Below, one piece after another: positions 27,801 through 36,826 of a stretch of 64,000 bases of DNA (its first letter is position 1; every line of letters begins with the position of its first letter). The translations under genes were made by a program, and so were the position numbers. The notes under the pieces were generated by a model. The model saw only the letters and a program-made list of their open reading frames with translations, had not been told where the DNA came from and made no database searches. This stretch comes from Inquilinus sp. KBS0705. Lineage in GTDB: Bacteria > Bacteroidota > Bacteroidia > Sphingobacteriales > Sphingobacteriaceae. The stretch lies in assembly GCA_005938025.2 (NCBI GenBank), contig VCCI02000001.1, forward strand, positions 1,178,001-1,242,000. Reading direction: 5' to 3'.

Positions 27801-28297
27801 GCATACTCTTTAAGGCGTTTAAGGTCATAATCGCCGGAGATGTTAATGTAAAGTATCGGCAAATCGGCAACGTTGATATCTGAAATGGTCGATTCCTTTA
27901 AATTAGCATCATTTTGAGGCAGATCCTGCTTGGCTTTATCAACCGCATCCTTAACATCTATTTTGGCATCCTTAATATCGATATTTGCCTGGAACTCGGC
28001 TGTAATGATCGATACGTTTTGTACCGAATTTGATGTTACCTTTTTAAGGCCTTTTAACGATTTTAGCTTTTTCTCTATCTGCCTGGTCACTAAATTCTCG
28101 ACGTTCTGCGGCGATTGGCCTAAAAACTGCGTAGTGACAAACACCTTTGACTGGGCTATATCCGGGAAATTCTCTTTTGGTAAGTTGTTGTAACTTATCA
28201 AACCCAATACCGTTATCAAAAATATGAGAACGTATATGGCGGTCTTGTTTTCTATGGCCCAACTTGAGGGGCCAAACTCTTTTTTAATATCTTTCAT
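24851..28297 (-). CDS. RND family efflux permease (inner membrane)
   Basis: 1148 aa, slightly longer than AcrB. There are two halves, each with a large periplasmic loop. The proton relay aspartates are in GIVVDDAIVVIENTH (about 405-420). The N-terminus (AIENKTAIYVLIFLITVLGLISY) and the late GVVVRNGILLVEF motif fit the HAE1/multidrug branch rather than the metal-exporting CusA type. It works as a trimer powered by the proton gradient, with the adaptor and TolC proteins encoded just upstream. An extra hydrophobic insert with two helices follows the first helix bundle (about 520-565). Substrate unknown. Confidence 0.95.
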   Translation of the reverse strand: MKDIKKEFGPSSWAIENKTAIYVLIFLITVLGLISYNNLPKENFPDIAQSKVFVTTQFLGQSPQNVENLVTRQIEKKLKSLKGLKKVTSNSVQNVSIITAEFQANIDIKDAKIDVKDAVDKAKQDLPQNDANLKESTISDINVADLPILYINISGDYDLKRLKEYADILKDEIESYKEISKVDEVGALTPEIQINVDMNKMAAAQVSFGDIIQAVGNENILSSAGSVKTDGVRRSIDVKQDFKNADEVAAMVIRNPKGQAVYLRDIAEIKDSFLEQESYARLKTNDNPKFKNVITLNVSKRAGENLIQASDKINELIKLKQKTVFPKGLNITVTGDQSDKTRTTLNDLINTIVIGFLLVTIILMFFMGTTNAIFVALSVPLSCFIAFLIMPAIGFTLNMIVLFSFLLALGIVVDDAIVVIENTHRIFANGKVPIKEAAKMAAGEVFLPVFSGTMTTLAPFVPLAFWNSLIGHFMFFLPITLIITLLASLVVAYIMNPVFAVDFMKPHHKGEHDNPKMDKKTTKVLLILSVLAALSYAMFAVGKWTMGMGNLLVLFIILYLLNHFVLLRTIDKFQNNVWPKFQNWYAKWLERAVKRPVTMLVGTFGLFILAIILTATIGKTPEFFPSGDPNFAYIYITMPIGTDQATTNEVTKKVEQKVAQIVEPDKDVVTSVISNVTKGVSDPTDEDQGDYQNKGKVTVAFVEFGKRNGKDTKAILKRIRGAVQGVPGAKIAVAQEASGPPVQKDISIELIGDNLDSLVKTGNRLKNYLAKQNIAGIENLVADVENDKPELVFDIDRERANREGISTKTINDNLQAAVFGAPAANFRNTKEDDYKIQVRALESQRGNIDELRNLKITYRDLATGGAIRQVPISAFTDVRYTNTYSNIKRKQQRRVLTLGSSVIKPYNPNDVNNNITKAIANFKHADDIIIRQGGGQEDQLEAVTFLGGALATSFGLILIILMIQFNSVGKTFIIISEIFFSIIGVLLGVSIFGMTMAIVMTGVGIIALAGVVVRNGILLVEFTDMLIEQGTSLHDAVVEAGHTRMTPVLLTATAAILGLIPLAVGFNIDFVGMFSHFEPHIHFGGDNVAFWGPLAWTMIFGLGFATIITLILVPCMYIIRVNMKNYFFGEKKLSAKEQRLIEIEQAKA

Positions 28298-28326
28298 CTG
28301 TAACAGATCAGCTTATTAATAAAATA

Positions 28327-29430
28327 TTAGTTAGCAGTTTGTAAAACCTTTACTTTATCACCGTCTTCAATATCCGAAGCACCCTCTGTTATCAGCTGGT
28401 CGCCGGCTTTTAAACCCGATAATATTTCAGACTGGCCGCCATAGGTTACGCCTACTTTAACAGTAACACGTTTAGCAACACCATTTTGGTTTAAGTAAAC
28501 GTAGTCGCCATCTTCTGCACGTTGTACCGCTTTTACCGGTATCGCTATCGCGTCGGTTTTTGAGTAATCGGCTATTTTGATAATAGCCGTCATATTAGGG
28601 CGAAGGGTTTTACGGGTAGGTAGTTTTATCTCTACCGCAAAGCTACGTGATGTAGGGTCAATCGCTTTGGCAGCAAAGGTTACATTGGTAACCAGTGAGT
28701 CGTTTGCATCAGGTACCAGTATTTGTACTTTGTTACCTGTACCAACACGGCCTGCGTACGATTCAGGAACATCGGCTTTTACCTTTAATACATCAGCATC
28801 AACAATACGTATACCAGTGGTGCCCGGCTGTGCTACCTGGCCCAGTTTAAGGTCCATTTGATCTACAGTGCCTGATATTGGCGCCACAATACGGTATAAG
28901 TTTGCCTGCTGGCGTAAACCTGCTACCGATTTTTTGGCGCTTTGCAAGTTGGTTTGTGCTTGTAAAAATTGCACCTCGGTACCTATTTTTTGATCCCAAA
29001 GATTTTTTTGACGGTTGTACAGTTGTTGGGCAAGATCTAACTGCGCCTGCGATTGCGCTATGTTTTGTTGCAATACGCTATTATCCAATTGTGCCAATAC
29101 CTGGCCCTTTGATACATGCTGGCCGGGTTTTGCATATATAGCAGTAATGGTACCTGCCGATTGCGGATAAGCGGTAACGTTATCCTGCGCATCAATTTTA
29201 CCTTGTATTTGTACAAAGTTGGTAAATGCCCCGGTTTTAACGGCGTAAACCGCTACATCGGTGGTTTTGCCCGAATCACTGCTACCAACTTCGGCCTGCA
29301 GTTTGGTTATTTTAGCGTTAATTTCTGCCTGTTGCTTTTGCAGATCGGCTAACTCGGCTTTTTTGTCTTTTGGCTTAGACGCGCAAGCCGCCATTAACAG
29401 TATAAACGGTATGTATATTAATTTTTTCAT
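28327..29430 (-). CDS. RND efflux periplasmic adaptor (lipoprotein)
   Basis: 367 aa. The lipobox LLMAAC at residues 11-16 shows a lipoprotein. A short coiled coil (AELADLQKQQAEINAKITKL) sits right after the anchor. The biotinyl-lipoyl-like half (AQLDNSVLQQNIAQSQAQL) and the return segment (LYRIVAPISGTVDQMDLKLGQVAQ) flank the main hairpin, followed by beta-barrel and membrane-proximal domains. It bridges the permease and TolC. It lies 29 bases upstream of the permease gene. Confidence 0.94.
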   Translation of the reverse strand: MKKLIYIPFILLMAACASKPKDKKAELADLQKQQAEINAKITKLQAEVGSSDSGKTTDVAVYAVKTGAFTNFVQIQGKIDAQDNVTAYPQSAGTITAIYAKPGQHVSKGQVLAQLDNSVLQQNIAQSQAQLDLAQQLYNRQKNLWDQKIGTEVQFLQAQTNLQSAKKSVAGLRQQANLYRIVAPISGTVDQMDLKLGQVAQPGTTGIRIVDADVLKVKADVPESYAGRVGTGNKVQILVPDANDSLVTNVTFAAKAIDPTSRSFAVEIKLPTRKTLRPNMTAIIKIADYSKTDAIAIPVKAVQRAEDGDYVYLNQNGVAKRVTVKVGVTYGGQSEILSGLKAGDQLITEGASDIEDGDKVKVLQTAN

Positions 29431-29460
29431 CTTGTATTGATATATGTGGGTTTAGTGTAT

Positions 29461-30807
29461 TTATTGTATTTTTCCGTATGCTTTATCCAGGTCTACTTTG
29501 CTTACTAAGGCATCGTATAAGCCTTGTATATATTTATTATCGGCATCTTCAAGTGCTGTTTGGGCCTGTGTAACCTCTATACTTGAGCCTACTCCCTGCT
29601 GATACTTGATCTTTGATACCCTTAACACTTCGCGGGCCAGTTCCTGGTTGCGCTTTTGGTTATTAAGCGATTGCAAGCCGTTGAAATAAACAATTTTTGC
29701 CTGGCTGGCTTGCAGACTTAAAGCATTTTTAAGGCTGCTTAAATTATTTTGGTTTTTTTGAACGGTGATTGCCGCCTGCTTAACCTGGTTTGAGCGTTGA
29801 AAACCGCTGAAAATAGGCACGTTTAAGCTTAAACCTATATAGCTTGACGGGAAGCTGTTGCTATATAAATTACTAAAGTTGTTGTTTTGATACGATGCCG
29901 CATAGCTTGCATTGGCTGATAGTTTTGGTAAAAACTGTGCTTTTTGGCGTTTAAGGTCAAACTTGCTTAGCTTAAGGCTGGTTTCTAACAAACCATACTC
30001 AATGCGGTTACGGTAAAAAGTAGTATCGGTAAGTGTGTTTGCTACATCATCGGTAAGGGCAACATCGCTAAGGCCATCTTTTAATGTTAGGTTATACTCA
30101 ATTGGCATACCTATCTGAAATTTCAGCAACTGATAGTTAAGTGCCAGTAACCTCACTGTGTTTTCGCGGGTGGTTATCAGGTTGTTGTATTGAACGGTTA
30201 TACGGTCAACATCAATTTTTTCTACAAAGCCTTGTTTGTTTTGGGCAACTGTTTGATCCAGCTGTTGTTTTAGCTGCGCTATATTGGCATCCAGCAACTT
30301 TATCTGCTCGTTGCTTACCAATACCTGGTAGTAAGCTTTGGTAACATTTACACCAACATCAATACGGGTGCGTGTGTAAGCGCGGTTATAAAGCTCCTTG
30401 TATGTTTTACGGCCCTGCAAGCCAACTATGTAGCTGGGGTCGAAAAGTAGCTGATTAACGCTTACGCCTAAGTTAGACTGGTATTTAACACCAAACTTTA
30501 CCGGAATAAAAGTACCGGCCGGCTGGCCAAAAAACTCGCCGGGTAATAAAGTAGTAGGTATTTTTAAATAGTCCTGAAAAGCAGCCGAGCCGCTGATTTG
30601 CGGAAGTCCCTGGCCTATGGTTTCTTTTACTTTATAATCAGCACTTTTAACATCAAGGCCGGCATTAACCACCGAGTCTTTATGGGTGTATGCATAATTA
30701 ATGGCATCGTTAATAGAAAAATTATACGTTTGGCTTGCGGGTTGTTCCTGCGCAAACGTACGCAGGGCCCCGGTTATTAGCATTAGTAGGGTTATTATTC
30801 GTTTCAT
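29461..30807 (-). CDS. TolC family outer membrane efflux protein
   Basis: 448 aa. Signal peptide to about residue 19 (RTFAQ). Two repeated halves of long helices and short beta-strands follow, for example LLDANIAQLKQQLDQTVAQNKQG in the first and ALSLQASQAKIVYFNGLQSL in the second. The conserved sorting of QGVGSSIEVTQAQTALEDA near the end is typical of TolC/OprM. It forms the outer membrane channel of the pump. It lies 30 bases before the adaptor. Confidence 0.94.
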   Translation of the reverse strand: MKRIITLLMLITGALRTFAQEQPASQTYNFSINDAINYAYTHKDSVVNAGLDVKSADYKVKETIGQGLPQISGSAAFQDYLKIPTTLLPGEFFGQPAGTFIPVKFGVKYQSNLGVSVNQLLFDPSYIVGLQGRKTYKELYNRAYTRTRIDVGVNVTKAYYQVLVSNEQIKLLDANIAQLKQQLDQTVAQNKQGFVEKIDVDRITVQYNNLITTRENTVRLLALNYQLLKFQIGMPIEYNLTLKDGLSDVALTDDVANTLTDTTFYRNRIEYGLLETSLKLSKFDLKRQKAQFLPKLSANASYAASYQNNNFSNLYSNSFPSSYIGLSLNVPIFSGFQRSNQVKQAAITVQKNQNNLSSLKNALSLQASQAKIVYFNGLQSLNNQKRNQELAREVLRVSKIKYQQGVGSSIEVTQAQTALEDADNKYIQGLYDALVSKVDLDKAYGKIQ

Positions 30808-30898
30808 TTAGTTGATATATATGATAGGTTATTTATGTTATTGTTATGCAAAACAATGGGTTTGGTTGACAACCTTATGTCAGCAAGTATTATAATTA

Positions 30899-31525
30899 TT
30901 ATGAATTTATTTGTTCGTGAACGTTTTTGTACTGGTCAAGCAGTTTGTGGCCTTTTATGGTACAAATACCGTAGTTAAAATGCTCTAACAATTGCACTTG
31001 TACACGCCACGTATTAAACTGCGCTACCGGGAATATCATAGTGTTGAAGCCCATTTCTACCTGGTTAACCCGCATAGTGGCTAAAATCTTCACATCTATA
31101 TCTTCGCGAATAAAACCCTGATCCATCCCCTTCTTTAAAAGTTCTTCCAGTTTGTTGATCATGACAGATGCTTTAAAATTCTGAAACGCCTGCCATGCAT
31201 CAGGGTGATATTTTTGCATATCATGAAATACAATAGGATTTATCCTCGAAAAAATATCTTCAGAGCATTTCATCATATTAATCATTTCCTCTATCACATT
31301 TGCCGAACTTTCTATAATGGCATTAATTTGGTCTTCGTCTTCTTTTAACCTGCTTTTTACCAGGGCTACTACTAATTCGTTTTTATCGCTAAAAAATTGA
31401 TAGATGGTTTTTTTGCTCATGCCTAAATGCCTGGCTATATCATCCATCGTAACGCTTTTTATACCGGCTTGCAAAAACAAGTCGAGTGCGCCTTTTATTA
31501 TTCTATCTATTTGACCGTTTGACAT
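30899..31525 (-). CDS. TetR family regulator of the efflux operon
   Basis: 208 aa. The helix-turn-helix is at about 8-54 (FLQAGIKSVTMDDIARHLGMSKKTIYQFFSDKNELV). The ligand domain is unassigned. As first gene of the tetR-tolC-adaptor-RND order it most likely represses its own operon. The promoter upstream has both boxes and contains an inverted repeat (see 31533-31570). The ATG is only 7 bases from the -7 box, so the message should be leaderless or nearly so. Confidence 0.92.
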   Translation of the reverse strand: MSNGQIDRIIKGALDLFLQAGIKSVTMDDIARHLGMSKKTIYQFFSDKNELVVALVKSRLKEDEDQINAIIESSANVIEEMINMMKCSEDIFSRINPIVFHDMQKYHPDAWQAFQNFKASVMINKLEELLKKGMDQGFIREDIDVKILATMRVNQVEMGFNTMIFPVAQFNTWRVQVQLLEHFNYGICTIKGHKLLDQYKNVHEQINS

Positions 31526-31532
31526 TATGGGT

Positions 31533-31570
31533 CAAAACTATGGAAACATTTTTAGATTTCAAAGTTTCCA
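31533..31570 (-). promoter_or_regulatory. Promoter and operator-like palindrome of the efflux operon
   Basis: Minus strand -33 box TTTG (31560-31563), a 19-base spacer and -7 box TAGTTTTG (31533-31540). A 7-bp inverted repeat, TGGAAAC (31541-31547) and GTTTCCA (31564-31570), covers the spacer and the edge of the -33 box. Binding of the TetR protein here is inferred from position. Confidence 0.6.
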
Positions 31571-31650
31571 AAGCAAATTACGTTTGGCTGACAAAGTATA
31601 TACATATGAACATTACTATATTGGACATTCCCTTAAATGTTACATATTGT

Positions 31651-31658
31651 TATCTTTG
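31651..31658 (+). promoter_or_regulatory. -7 box of purB
   Basis: Perfect TATCTTTG, 15 bases upstream of the purB ATG. No good -33 partner: a TTG at 31621 is too far away. Confidence 0.5.
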
Positions 31659-31673
31659 CAAAAATTCATTTAC

Positions 31674-33017
31674 ATGGAATTAAATTCCCTTTCTGCTATA
31701 TCCCCTATTGATGGCCGTTACCGTAACGCAACTTCAAGCCTTGCCGCTTATTTTTCTGAATACGCCCTTATTAAATACCGGGTATTTATTGAGATAGAAT
31801 ACTTTATAGCCCTTTGCGAGCACCCATTACCGCAACTACAAGGTTTTGATAAAACCAAGAGCGAAAAGTTACGCGACATTTACCGGAATTTTACCGAAGC
31901 TGATGCCGCCGCCATAAAGGATATTGAGAAAACTACCAACCACGATGTTAAAGCGGTTGAGTATTTTATTAAAAAGGAATTTGATAATTTAGGATTAGAG
32001 GAATTTAAAGAGTTTATCCATTTTGGCTTAACCTCGCAGGATATTAATAATACTGCCATTCCCTACTCATTTAAAATGGCACTTAACGAGGTTTACTTTG
32101 GTGCCTTTGACGAATTGCTTGGCTTGCTAAAAAAGTATGCTGCCGATTGGGATGCTATACCTATGCTTGCACATACACACGGGCAACCGGCATCGCCAAC
32201 CCGTTTAGGTAAAGAGATCAACGTATTTGTTGAACGTTTAGAAAACCAGTTGGCTTTATTAAAAGCTATACCTTACTCGGCTAAGTTTGGCGGGGCTACG
32301 GGTAACTTCAATGCCCACCATGTAGCCTACCCGCAAATAGATTGGAAAGCTTTTGGTAATAATTTTATCAATAACACCTTAGGTTTACACCGCTCGCAGT
32401 TTACCACCCAAATAGAGCATTACGACAATTTTGCCGCGCAGTGTGATGCCTTAAAACGCATTAATAATATATTGATAGACCTTGACCGCGATATATGGAC
32501 CTACATATCCATGAACTTTTTTAAACAGAAGATAAAAGCCGGCGAAGTGGGTTCATCAGCCATGCCGCACAAGGTTAACCCTATAGATTTTGAGAACAGC
32601 GAGGGTAACTTAGGTATTGCCAATGCTTTGTTTGAGCATTTGGCGGCCAAACTGCCCATATCCCGCTTACAGCGCGATTTAACCGACAGTACCGTACTAC
32701 GCAACATTGGCGTGCCTGTAGCGCATACATTGATCGCTTTTAAATCGACCATAAAAGGTTTAAATAAATTATTGCTGAACGAAATGGCCATTAACGCCAG
32801 CCTGGAAGCTAACTGGGCGGTGGTTGCCGAGGCTATACAAACCATCTTACGCCGCGAGGGGTATCCAAACCCATACGAAGCATTAAAAGAGCTTACACGT
32901 ACCAACACGCAGGTTAACGCGCAAACCATTGCCGGTTTTGTGGATGGTTTGGATGTGAGTGATAATGTTAAAGTAGAGATAAAAGCAATTACGCCGCAGA
33001 ATTATACGGGGGTATAG
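31674..33017 (+). CDS. purB: Adenylosuccinate lyase
   Basis: About 447 aa from ATG 31674 (MELNSLSAISPIDGRY); the frame stays open upstream but that part is not protein-like. The superfamily signature SSAMPHKVNPIDFEN (about 295-309) is intact, as are TSQDINNTAIP and the histidine region AHTHGQPASPTRLGKE. It releases fumarate from adenylosuccinate and from SAICAR in purine synthesis. Length agrees with the family. Confidence 0.96.
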   Translation: MELNSLSAISPIDGRYRNATSSLAAYFSEYALIKYRVFIEIEYFIALCEHPLPQLQGFDKTKSEKLRDIYRNFTEADAAAIKDIEKTTNHDVKAVEYFIKKEFDNLGLEEFKEFIHFGLTSQDINNTAIPYSFKMALNEVYFGAFDELLGLLKKYAADWDAIPMLAHTHGQPASPTRLGKEINVFVERLENQLALLKAIPYSAKFGGATGNFNAHHVAYPQIDWKAFGNNFINNTLGLHRSQFTTQIEHYDNFAAQCDALKRINNILIDLDRDIWTYISMNFFKQKIKAGEVGSSAMPHKVNPIDFENSEGNLGIANALFEHLAAKLPISRLQRDLTDSTVLRNIGVPVAHTLIAFKSTIKGLNKLLLNEMAINASLEANWAVVAEAIQTILRREGYPNPYEALKELTRTNTQVNAQTIAGFVDGLDVSDNVKVEIKAITPQNYTGV

Positions 33018-33029
33018 ATTGAAAGTTAG

Positions 33030-33596
33030 TTATTTGCTTTTTTCGTCATCAACTAAAGTAAAATTATTATAGATTTTAGCGTCAACAGGTGCCAAAAGTA
33101 GCAGCTGGTCTTTCCTATCAAGGATTTTGCACTCGGACTTAATAACATCTCCTGAAACGTCTTTTAGAAATGCAATTTCTCTTAAATCATCGAAAGTATT
33201 ATCCGGGTCGTCTCGATACGTAAAGAAACAGACAGTCGATTTATAATTTAAGTAACCCGCAGTAATATAGTTTCTTTCTAAATATTTGGCCAAAGAAATA
33301 AATTGTTTTCTTTCTGTAGTTTCAAACACTGAAAGCCCTTGTTTGGTATAGTAAGAAGTAGAGTCTCCCTCCCGTGGACCACCATTAATTTCAATCACGC
33401 CGTTTTTGATTTCATAATTGGTATTGAATTCACTGGCTGGAAGTTTATTAATTAGCACTTCCATTTTCAATAAAGCATTTTGAACATCGGATGCATTGTC
33501 TTTAAATTTAATTTTATTTCTTTCTGCAGAATTATAATAACACGATGCATTTATTAATATAAAAATCGTAATAAAGAACACCCTAAGAGATTTCAT
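33030..33596 (-). CDS. Hypothetical lipoprotein
   Basis: 188 aa. A lipobox-like NASC at about residues 16-19 follows a hydrophobic N-terminus. The mature part has no recognised domain; it is rich in Lys/Asp/Tyr and probably mixed alpha/beta. The gene is visibly AT-richer than purB and nfu on either side, with many AAA/ATT/GAT codons, which hints at recent arrival. It ends 12 bases after the convergent purB gene. Confidence 0.75.
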   Translation of the reverse strand: MKSLRVFFITIFILINASCYYNSAERNKIKFKDNASDVQNALLKMEVLINKLPASEFNTNYEIKNGVIEINGGPREGDSTSYYTKQGLSVFETTERKQFISLAKYLERNYITAGYLNYKSTVCFFTYRDDPDNTFDDLREIAFLKDVSGDVIKSECKILDRKDQLLLLAPVDAKIYNNFTLVDDEKSK

Positions 33597-33675
33597 TTAA
33601 TTGGATTGGACTGGTTTTGTCTGTCAGTGTCAAGTAAAACTAAGAATAACAAACACAAACAACCAAAAACCTGCT

Positions 33676-33683
33676 TACATTTG
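33676..33683 (+). promoter_or_regulatory. -7 box of the Nfu gene
   Basis: Perfect TACATTTG, 26 bases before the ATG at 33710. No -33 box seen. Confidence 0.45.
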
Positions 33684-33709
33684 TTCAATAAGATACAAAA
33701 ATTACAAAG

Positions 33710-34261
33710 ATGAATATCAGCGTATATACCGAAACCACACCGAACCCGGCAACAATGAAGTTTATTGTAAACAAGTTGCTGATAAACGGTAGCGTGGATT
33801 TTGCCACTAAAGAAAGTGCAGAGGCATCGCCTTTTGCTAAAGAATTATATAAATTTTCGTTTGTTAACGGTGTTTTCTTCGCCAGTAACTTTGTTACAGT
33901 TACCAAAACCGAGGGCAGTGATTGGGAAGACATACAACCGATACTGAAAGAGTTTGTTAAAGGCGCGGTTGAATCGGAATTAAAGGTGCAAGCGGTTGAA
34001 CAAGCCGAAAATGTTGATTTTGAAGGTACCGAAACCGAAATTAAAATACAGCAAATATTAAACGATTACGTTCGCCCGGCTGTTGAGCAGGATGGTGGTG
34101 CTATTAGCTACCGCTCGTTTGATGCCGGTGTAGTTACTGTCGAGCTTCGCGGTTCGTGCAGTGGTTGCCCTTCATCTACCGTAACGTTAAAAGCCGGTAT
34201 CGAAAACCTGCTTAAACGCATGGTGCCCGAAGTTACCGAGGTAGTTTCTGAAGCACTTTAA
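33710..34261 (+). CDS. Nfu-type iron-sulfur cluster carrier
   Basis: 183 aa in two domains. Residues 1-85 are the Nfu N-terminal domain (YTETTPNPATMKFIVNKLL). Residues 105-180 are the NifU-like C-terminal domain with cluster cysteines in GSCSGCPSSTVTLKAGIE. Such proteins carry Fe-S clusters to targets such as radical SAM enzymes; several potential clients (MoaA, MtaB) are encoded nearby, but that link is inference. Confidence 0.94.
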   Translation: MNISVYTETTPNPATMKFIVNKLLINGSVDFATKESAEASPFAKELYKFSFVNGVFFASNFVTVTKTEGSDWEDIQPILKEFVKGAVESELKVQAVEQAENVDFEGTETEIKIQQILNDYVRPAVEQDGGAISYRSFDAGVVTVELRGSCSGCPSSTVTLKAGIENLLKRMVPEVTEVVSEAL

Positions 34262-34269
34262 TATCTGCC

Positions 34270-34358
34270 ACGAATTTCACTAATTGAATCGAATTAAAAT
34301 ACGAAGCCCGTTGATTTATCAGTGGGCTTTTTCTATATCATTGATTAGTGAAATTCGT
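34270..34358. repeat. 15-bp inverted repeat enclosing a terminator hairpin
   Basis: ACGAATTTCACTAAT (34270-34284) and its exact complement ATTAGTGAAATTCGT (34344-34358) flank a smaller stem, AAGCCC (34304-34309) with GGGCTT (34324-34329), followed by five T. The inner hairpin can end nfu transcription. The outer arms, with a related CAATTCGTGCAATTAGTG at 34361-34378, look like an intergenic palindromic repeat family. Confidence 0.7.
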
Positions 34359-34378
34359 ATCAATTCGTGCAATTAGTG

Positions 34379-35170
34379 TTAGTTAAAATAACTGCTGATA
34401 TAATCCAATAATTCCTGCGTTATTAAGCCGTTAGTAGCTAATAGCTCCCGTTTCTTTATCACTTCGTTACCGCCGGTAAAGTTGACCACCTGTCCCTCTG
34501 CTTGTTTTACAATAACAATTCCGGCTGCAATATCCCAGGCGTTAAGGTTATATTCATAAAAAGCTTCAAAACGACCGCAGGCAGTGTAAGCCAAATCGAC
34601 AGCGGCCGAGCCTATGCGGCGGATGCCGTGGCAATTGCGCATCAGGTGGGCAAACAGTTCCAGATAGCGGGCCTGCAGGCTAAAATCGTAATATGGGAAA
34701 CCTGTTGCCAGCAAACTGCCGCCTACGGTTGGTATGTTACTTACCTTTATTTCGTTGCCGTTTAAATAAGCAGGCGCATCGGTATGGGCATAAAAGCATT
34801 CATCCTGGTTAACTTCGTAAACTACACCTAATACGGGCTCATCGTATTCCTGCAAGGCAATGCTAACCGAAAACGTTGGCAGTCCGTGTATAAAGTTAGT
34901 GGTGCCATCTAAGGGGTCTATTACCCAATTAAAGCGCTCTTCTACCCTGTTCTGGGTTTTTTCTTCGGTAATAAAACCCGCTTGAGGGAAGATCTTTTCT
35001 AAACCGGCTACAATTTTTTGTTCGGCGGTTTTATCTACATACGATACCAGGTCGTTTAAACCTTTATATTCTATTTTATCGGGGTCGAAGGTTTTGCGCT
35101 CCTGCCTGATAAACTGGCCGGCTTCTTTAGATACCTCAATTACCTGGCTGATGATCTGGTTTAGCTGCAT
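34379..35170 (-). CDS. Inositol monophosphatase family protein
   Basis: 263 aa with the full set of metal-binding motifs: EEK within FITEEKTQ (about 70), DPLDGTTNF (about 88-96) and the late WDIAAGIVIVKQAEG (about 210-224). This is a SuhB-type phosphatase; the substrate may be inositol phosphate, but NADP or sulfo-nucleotide phosphatase activity cannot be excluded. Its 5' end overlaps the GtrA gene by 35 bases. Confidence 0.93.
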   Translation of the reverse strand: MQLNQIISQVIEVSKEAGQFIRQERKTFDPDKIEYKGLNDLVSYVDKTAEQKIVAGLEKIFPQAGFITEEKTQNRVEERFNWVIDPLDGTTNFIHGLPTFSVSIALQEYDEPVLGVVYEVNQDECFYAHTDAPAYLNGNEIKVSNIPTVGGSLLATGFPYYDFSLQARYLELFAHLMRNCHGIRRIGSAAVDLAYTACGRFEAFYEYNLNAWDIAAGIVIVKQAEGQVVNFTGGNEVIKKRELLATNGLITQELLDYISSYFN

Positions 35171-35621
35171 GATGTGTTCTGAGTGATAAACTGAACGAAA
35201 AGAATTTATGTATAAAATAACTTGCTACAAACAAACTTAATGCCGCGCATATACGTGCCACCGGCGGATAAATATTAAAAGATTGTATCAGTAATTTTAA
35301 TACACCCAAATTGGCAAAAAAACCTACAATAGCAACCGATATAAACCTGAAGAATTGCTTGTGCAGCGGCAGTTTTGATTCGGCAAACACCAATAAGCGT
35401 GTCATGGTAAAGTTAACCAGCACACCCAAAAAGAAGGATATAAATAACGACAGCGTGGAATTGCGAACCGTATAATTAAATATTACATAGGTGATTTGCG
35501 TAAGTACCACGCGATAGAACAAATAGTATGCGCCAATATCTACCAAAAAGCCCGATCCCGCCGATAGTAAAAAACGTATAACCTGGCTTTTGGTTATCTT
35601 ATACCAGAGTGTTTTAGGCAT
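35136..35621 (-). CDS. GtrA family membrane protein
   Basis: 161 aa with four hydrophobic helices. [37 protein letters not shown] and the final [11 protein letters not shown] are typical of GtrA, a small protein thought to flip lipid-linked sugars. No glycosyltransferase is adjacent. It overlaps both neighbours, by 8 bases with lgt and 35 with the inositol phosphatase gene. Confidence 0.88.
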   Translation of the reverse strand: MPKTLWYKITKSQVIRFLLSAGSGFLVDIGAYYLFYRVVLTQITYVIFNYTVRNSTLSLFISFFLGVLVNFTMTRLLVFAESKLPLHKQFFRFISVAIVGFFANLGVLKLLIQSFNIYPPVARICAALSLFVASYFIHKFFSFSLSLRTHHAAKPDHQPGN

Positions 35622-36795
35622 TTGCAGCCGGTGCTTTTTTGTAACGATTATAGCCTGTATATATTAAGGCGGCACCACCAATTACCATGATAACTGAGAT
35701 CATTTCTGCTTGAGTGAATGGTACACCGGCTACTACATATTTTGTATTAACACGTATCAATTCAACAGTGAAACGCTCTACACCGGCCAGTATCATGTAG
35801 ATGCCAAACAATACGCCCGGTACTTTTAATTTGTGCCTAAGCTGCCACAATACTAAAAATAATAACAGACAAATAACTGATTCGTAGAATGATGTGGGAT
35901 ATACCGGTAGTTTTAATGCATAACAAAACTTGCCAACACAATCAGGCAAATGCTCCATCGTCTGGTCGTAAGGATTACCATTTACATTATGTGGAAACTT
36001 AAAGCTCCACATCCAATCGGGTGCCCAGCTTAACCAACCGGGTTTTGGTGCCAGGTTGGGTATTCCCCAATCGCCGTCGCCGCTCATTTGGCAGCCTATG
36101 CGGCCAAGGCCGTAAGCCAGCATCATGCCCGGCGCGCCAATATCCAGCATGTTAAAGGGTTTAATACCGTGTTGGTAGGCAATGTATAGCACTGCTGCCC
36201 CACCGCAAATTAACCCCCCGTAAAATGTTAGGCCGCTAAAGCCTATCAGCATGCCTGCCGGGTCGCGCATAAACTCGCCCCAGTTTTCTAAGGCGTTAAA
36301 TAATTTTGCGCCTGCAAAACCACATATGGCTGCCCATAGTAAAATACTACCCATCAATTCGTGCGGGTGCACGGTAATGCGGTGTGTTTCGGGTTTGGGT
36401 AAAACCTGTTTTTTATTTTCGGCGTATGCCCAGTAGGCAAAGCCCGCGGCACCTAAAATACCACCCAGCCAATTACCTTTTAGCGATAACAGGAAGCTTT
36501 GCGGATCGTCTATCAGTGCGCTGTAATTTAAAACAGAATCGAGCAGTTTGTAGCCTAATATAAAGCCGAACAAGCCATTGCCCACTAAATCTATAACAGA
36601 TACCGGGCCGCCAACTACAACTGTTTTTTCAAATGGATGTATGTAGCCTAATTTTTCTTTACGCTTAAATTCTTCGCTAAAGGCCCAATATCCACCCATA
36701 AAGGCAATAGCTACAAAAAAGCCAAATGTTTGTATGGGCAAGGGAATGTTAACACCGGTTAAGTAATCTATCAGCGAAGAAAGGGTTGGAAACAT
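35614..36795 (-). CDS. lgt: Prolipoprotein diacylglyceryl transferase
   Basis: 393 aa, about 100 longer than E. coli Lgt. The extra length is in the N-terminal helices and in a periplasmic loop (about 240-285). Catalytic and lipid-binding motifs are clear: [21 protein letters not shown] (about 230-243) and a late [12 protein letters not shown]. The enzyme adds diacylglycerol to lipobox cysteines. It should act on the many lipoproteins predicted in this window. Confidence 0.94.
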   Translation of the reverse strand: MFPTLSSLIDYLTGVNIPLPIQTFGFFVAIAFMGGYWAFSEEFKRKEKLGYIHPFEKTVVVGGPVSVIDLVGNGLFGFILGYKLLDSVLNYSALIDDPQSFLLSLKGNWLGGILGAAGFAYWAYAENKKQVLPKPETHRITVHPHELMGSILLWAAICGFAGAKLFNALENWGEFMRDPAGMLIGFSGLTFYGGLICGGAAVLYIAYQHGIKPFNMLDIGAPGMMLAYGLGRIGCQMSGDGDWGIPNLAPKPGWLSWAPDWMWSFKFPHNVNGNPYDQTMEHLPDCVGKFCYALKLPVYPTSFYESVICLLLFLVLWQLRHKLKVPGVLFGIYMILAGVERFTVELIRVNTKYVVAGVPFTQAEMISVIMVIGGAALIYTGYNRYKKAPAANA

Positions 36796-36826
36796 ATTTA
36801 GGTTTTTGTAAGGGCGAATATAATAG

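Noticed and set aside
31527..31673. 49-residue N-terminal extension of PurB
   Set aside because: The stretch contains the purB -7 box and the tetR promoter, and the family starts at MELNSLSAISP.
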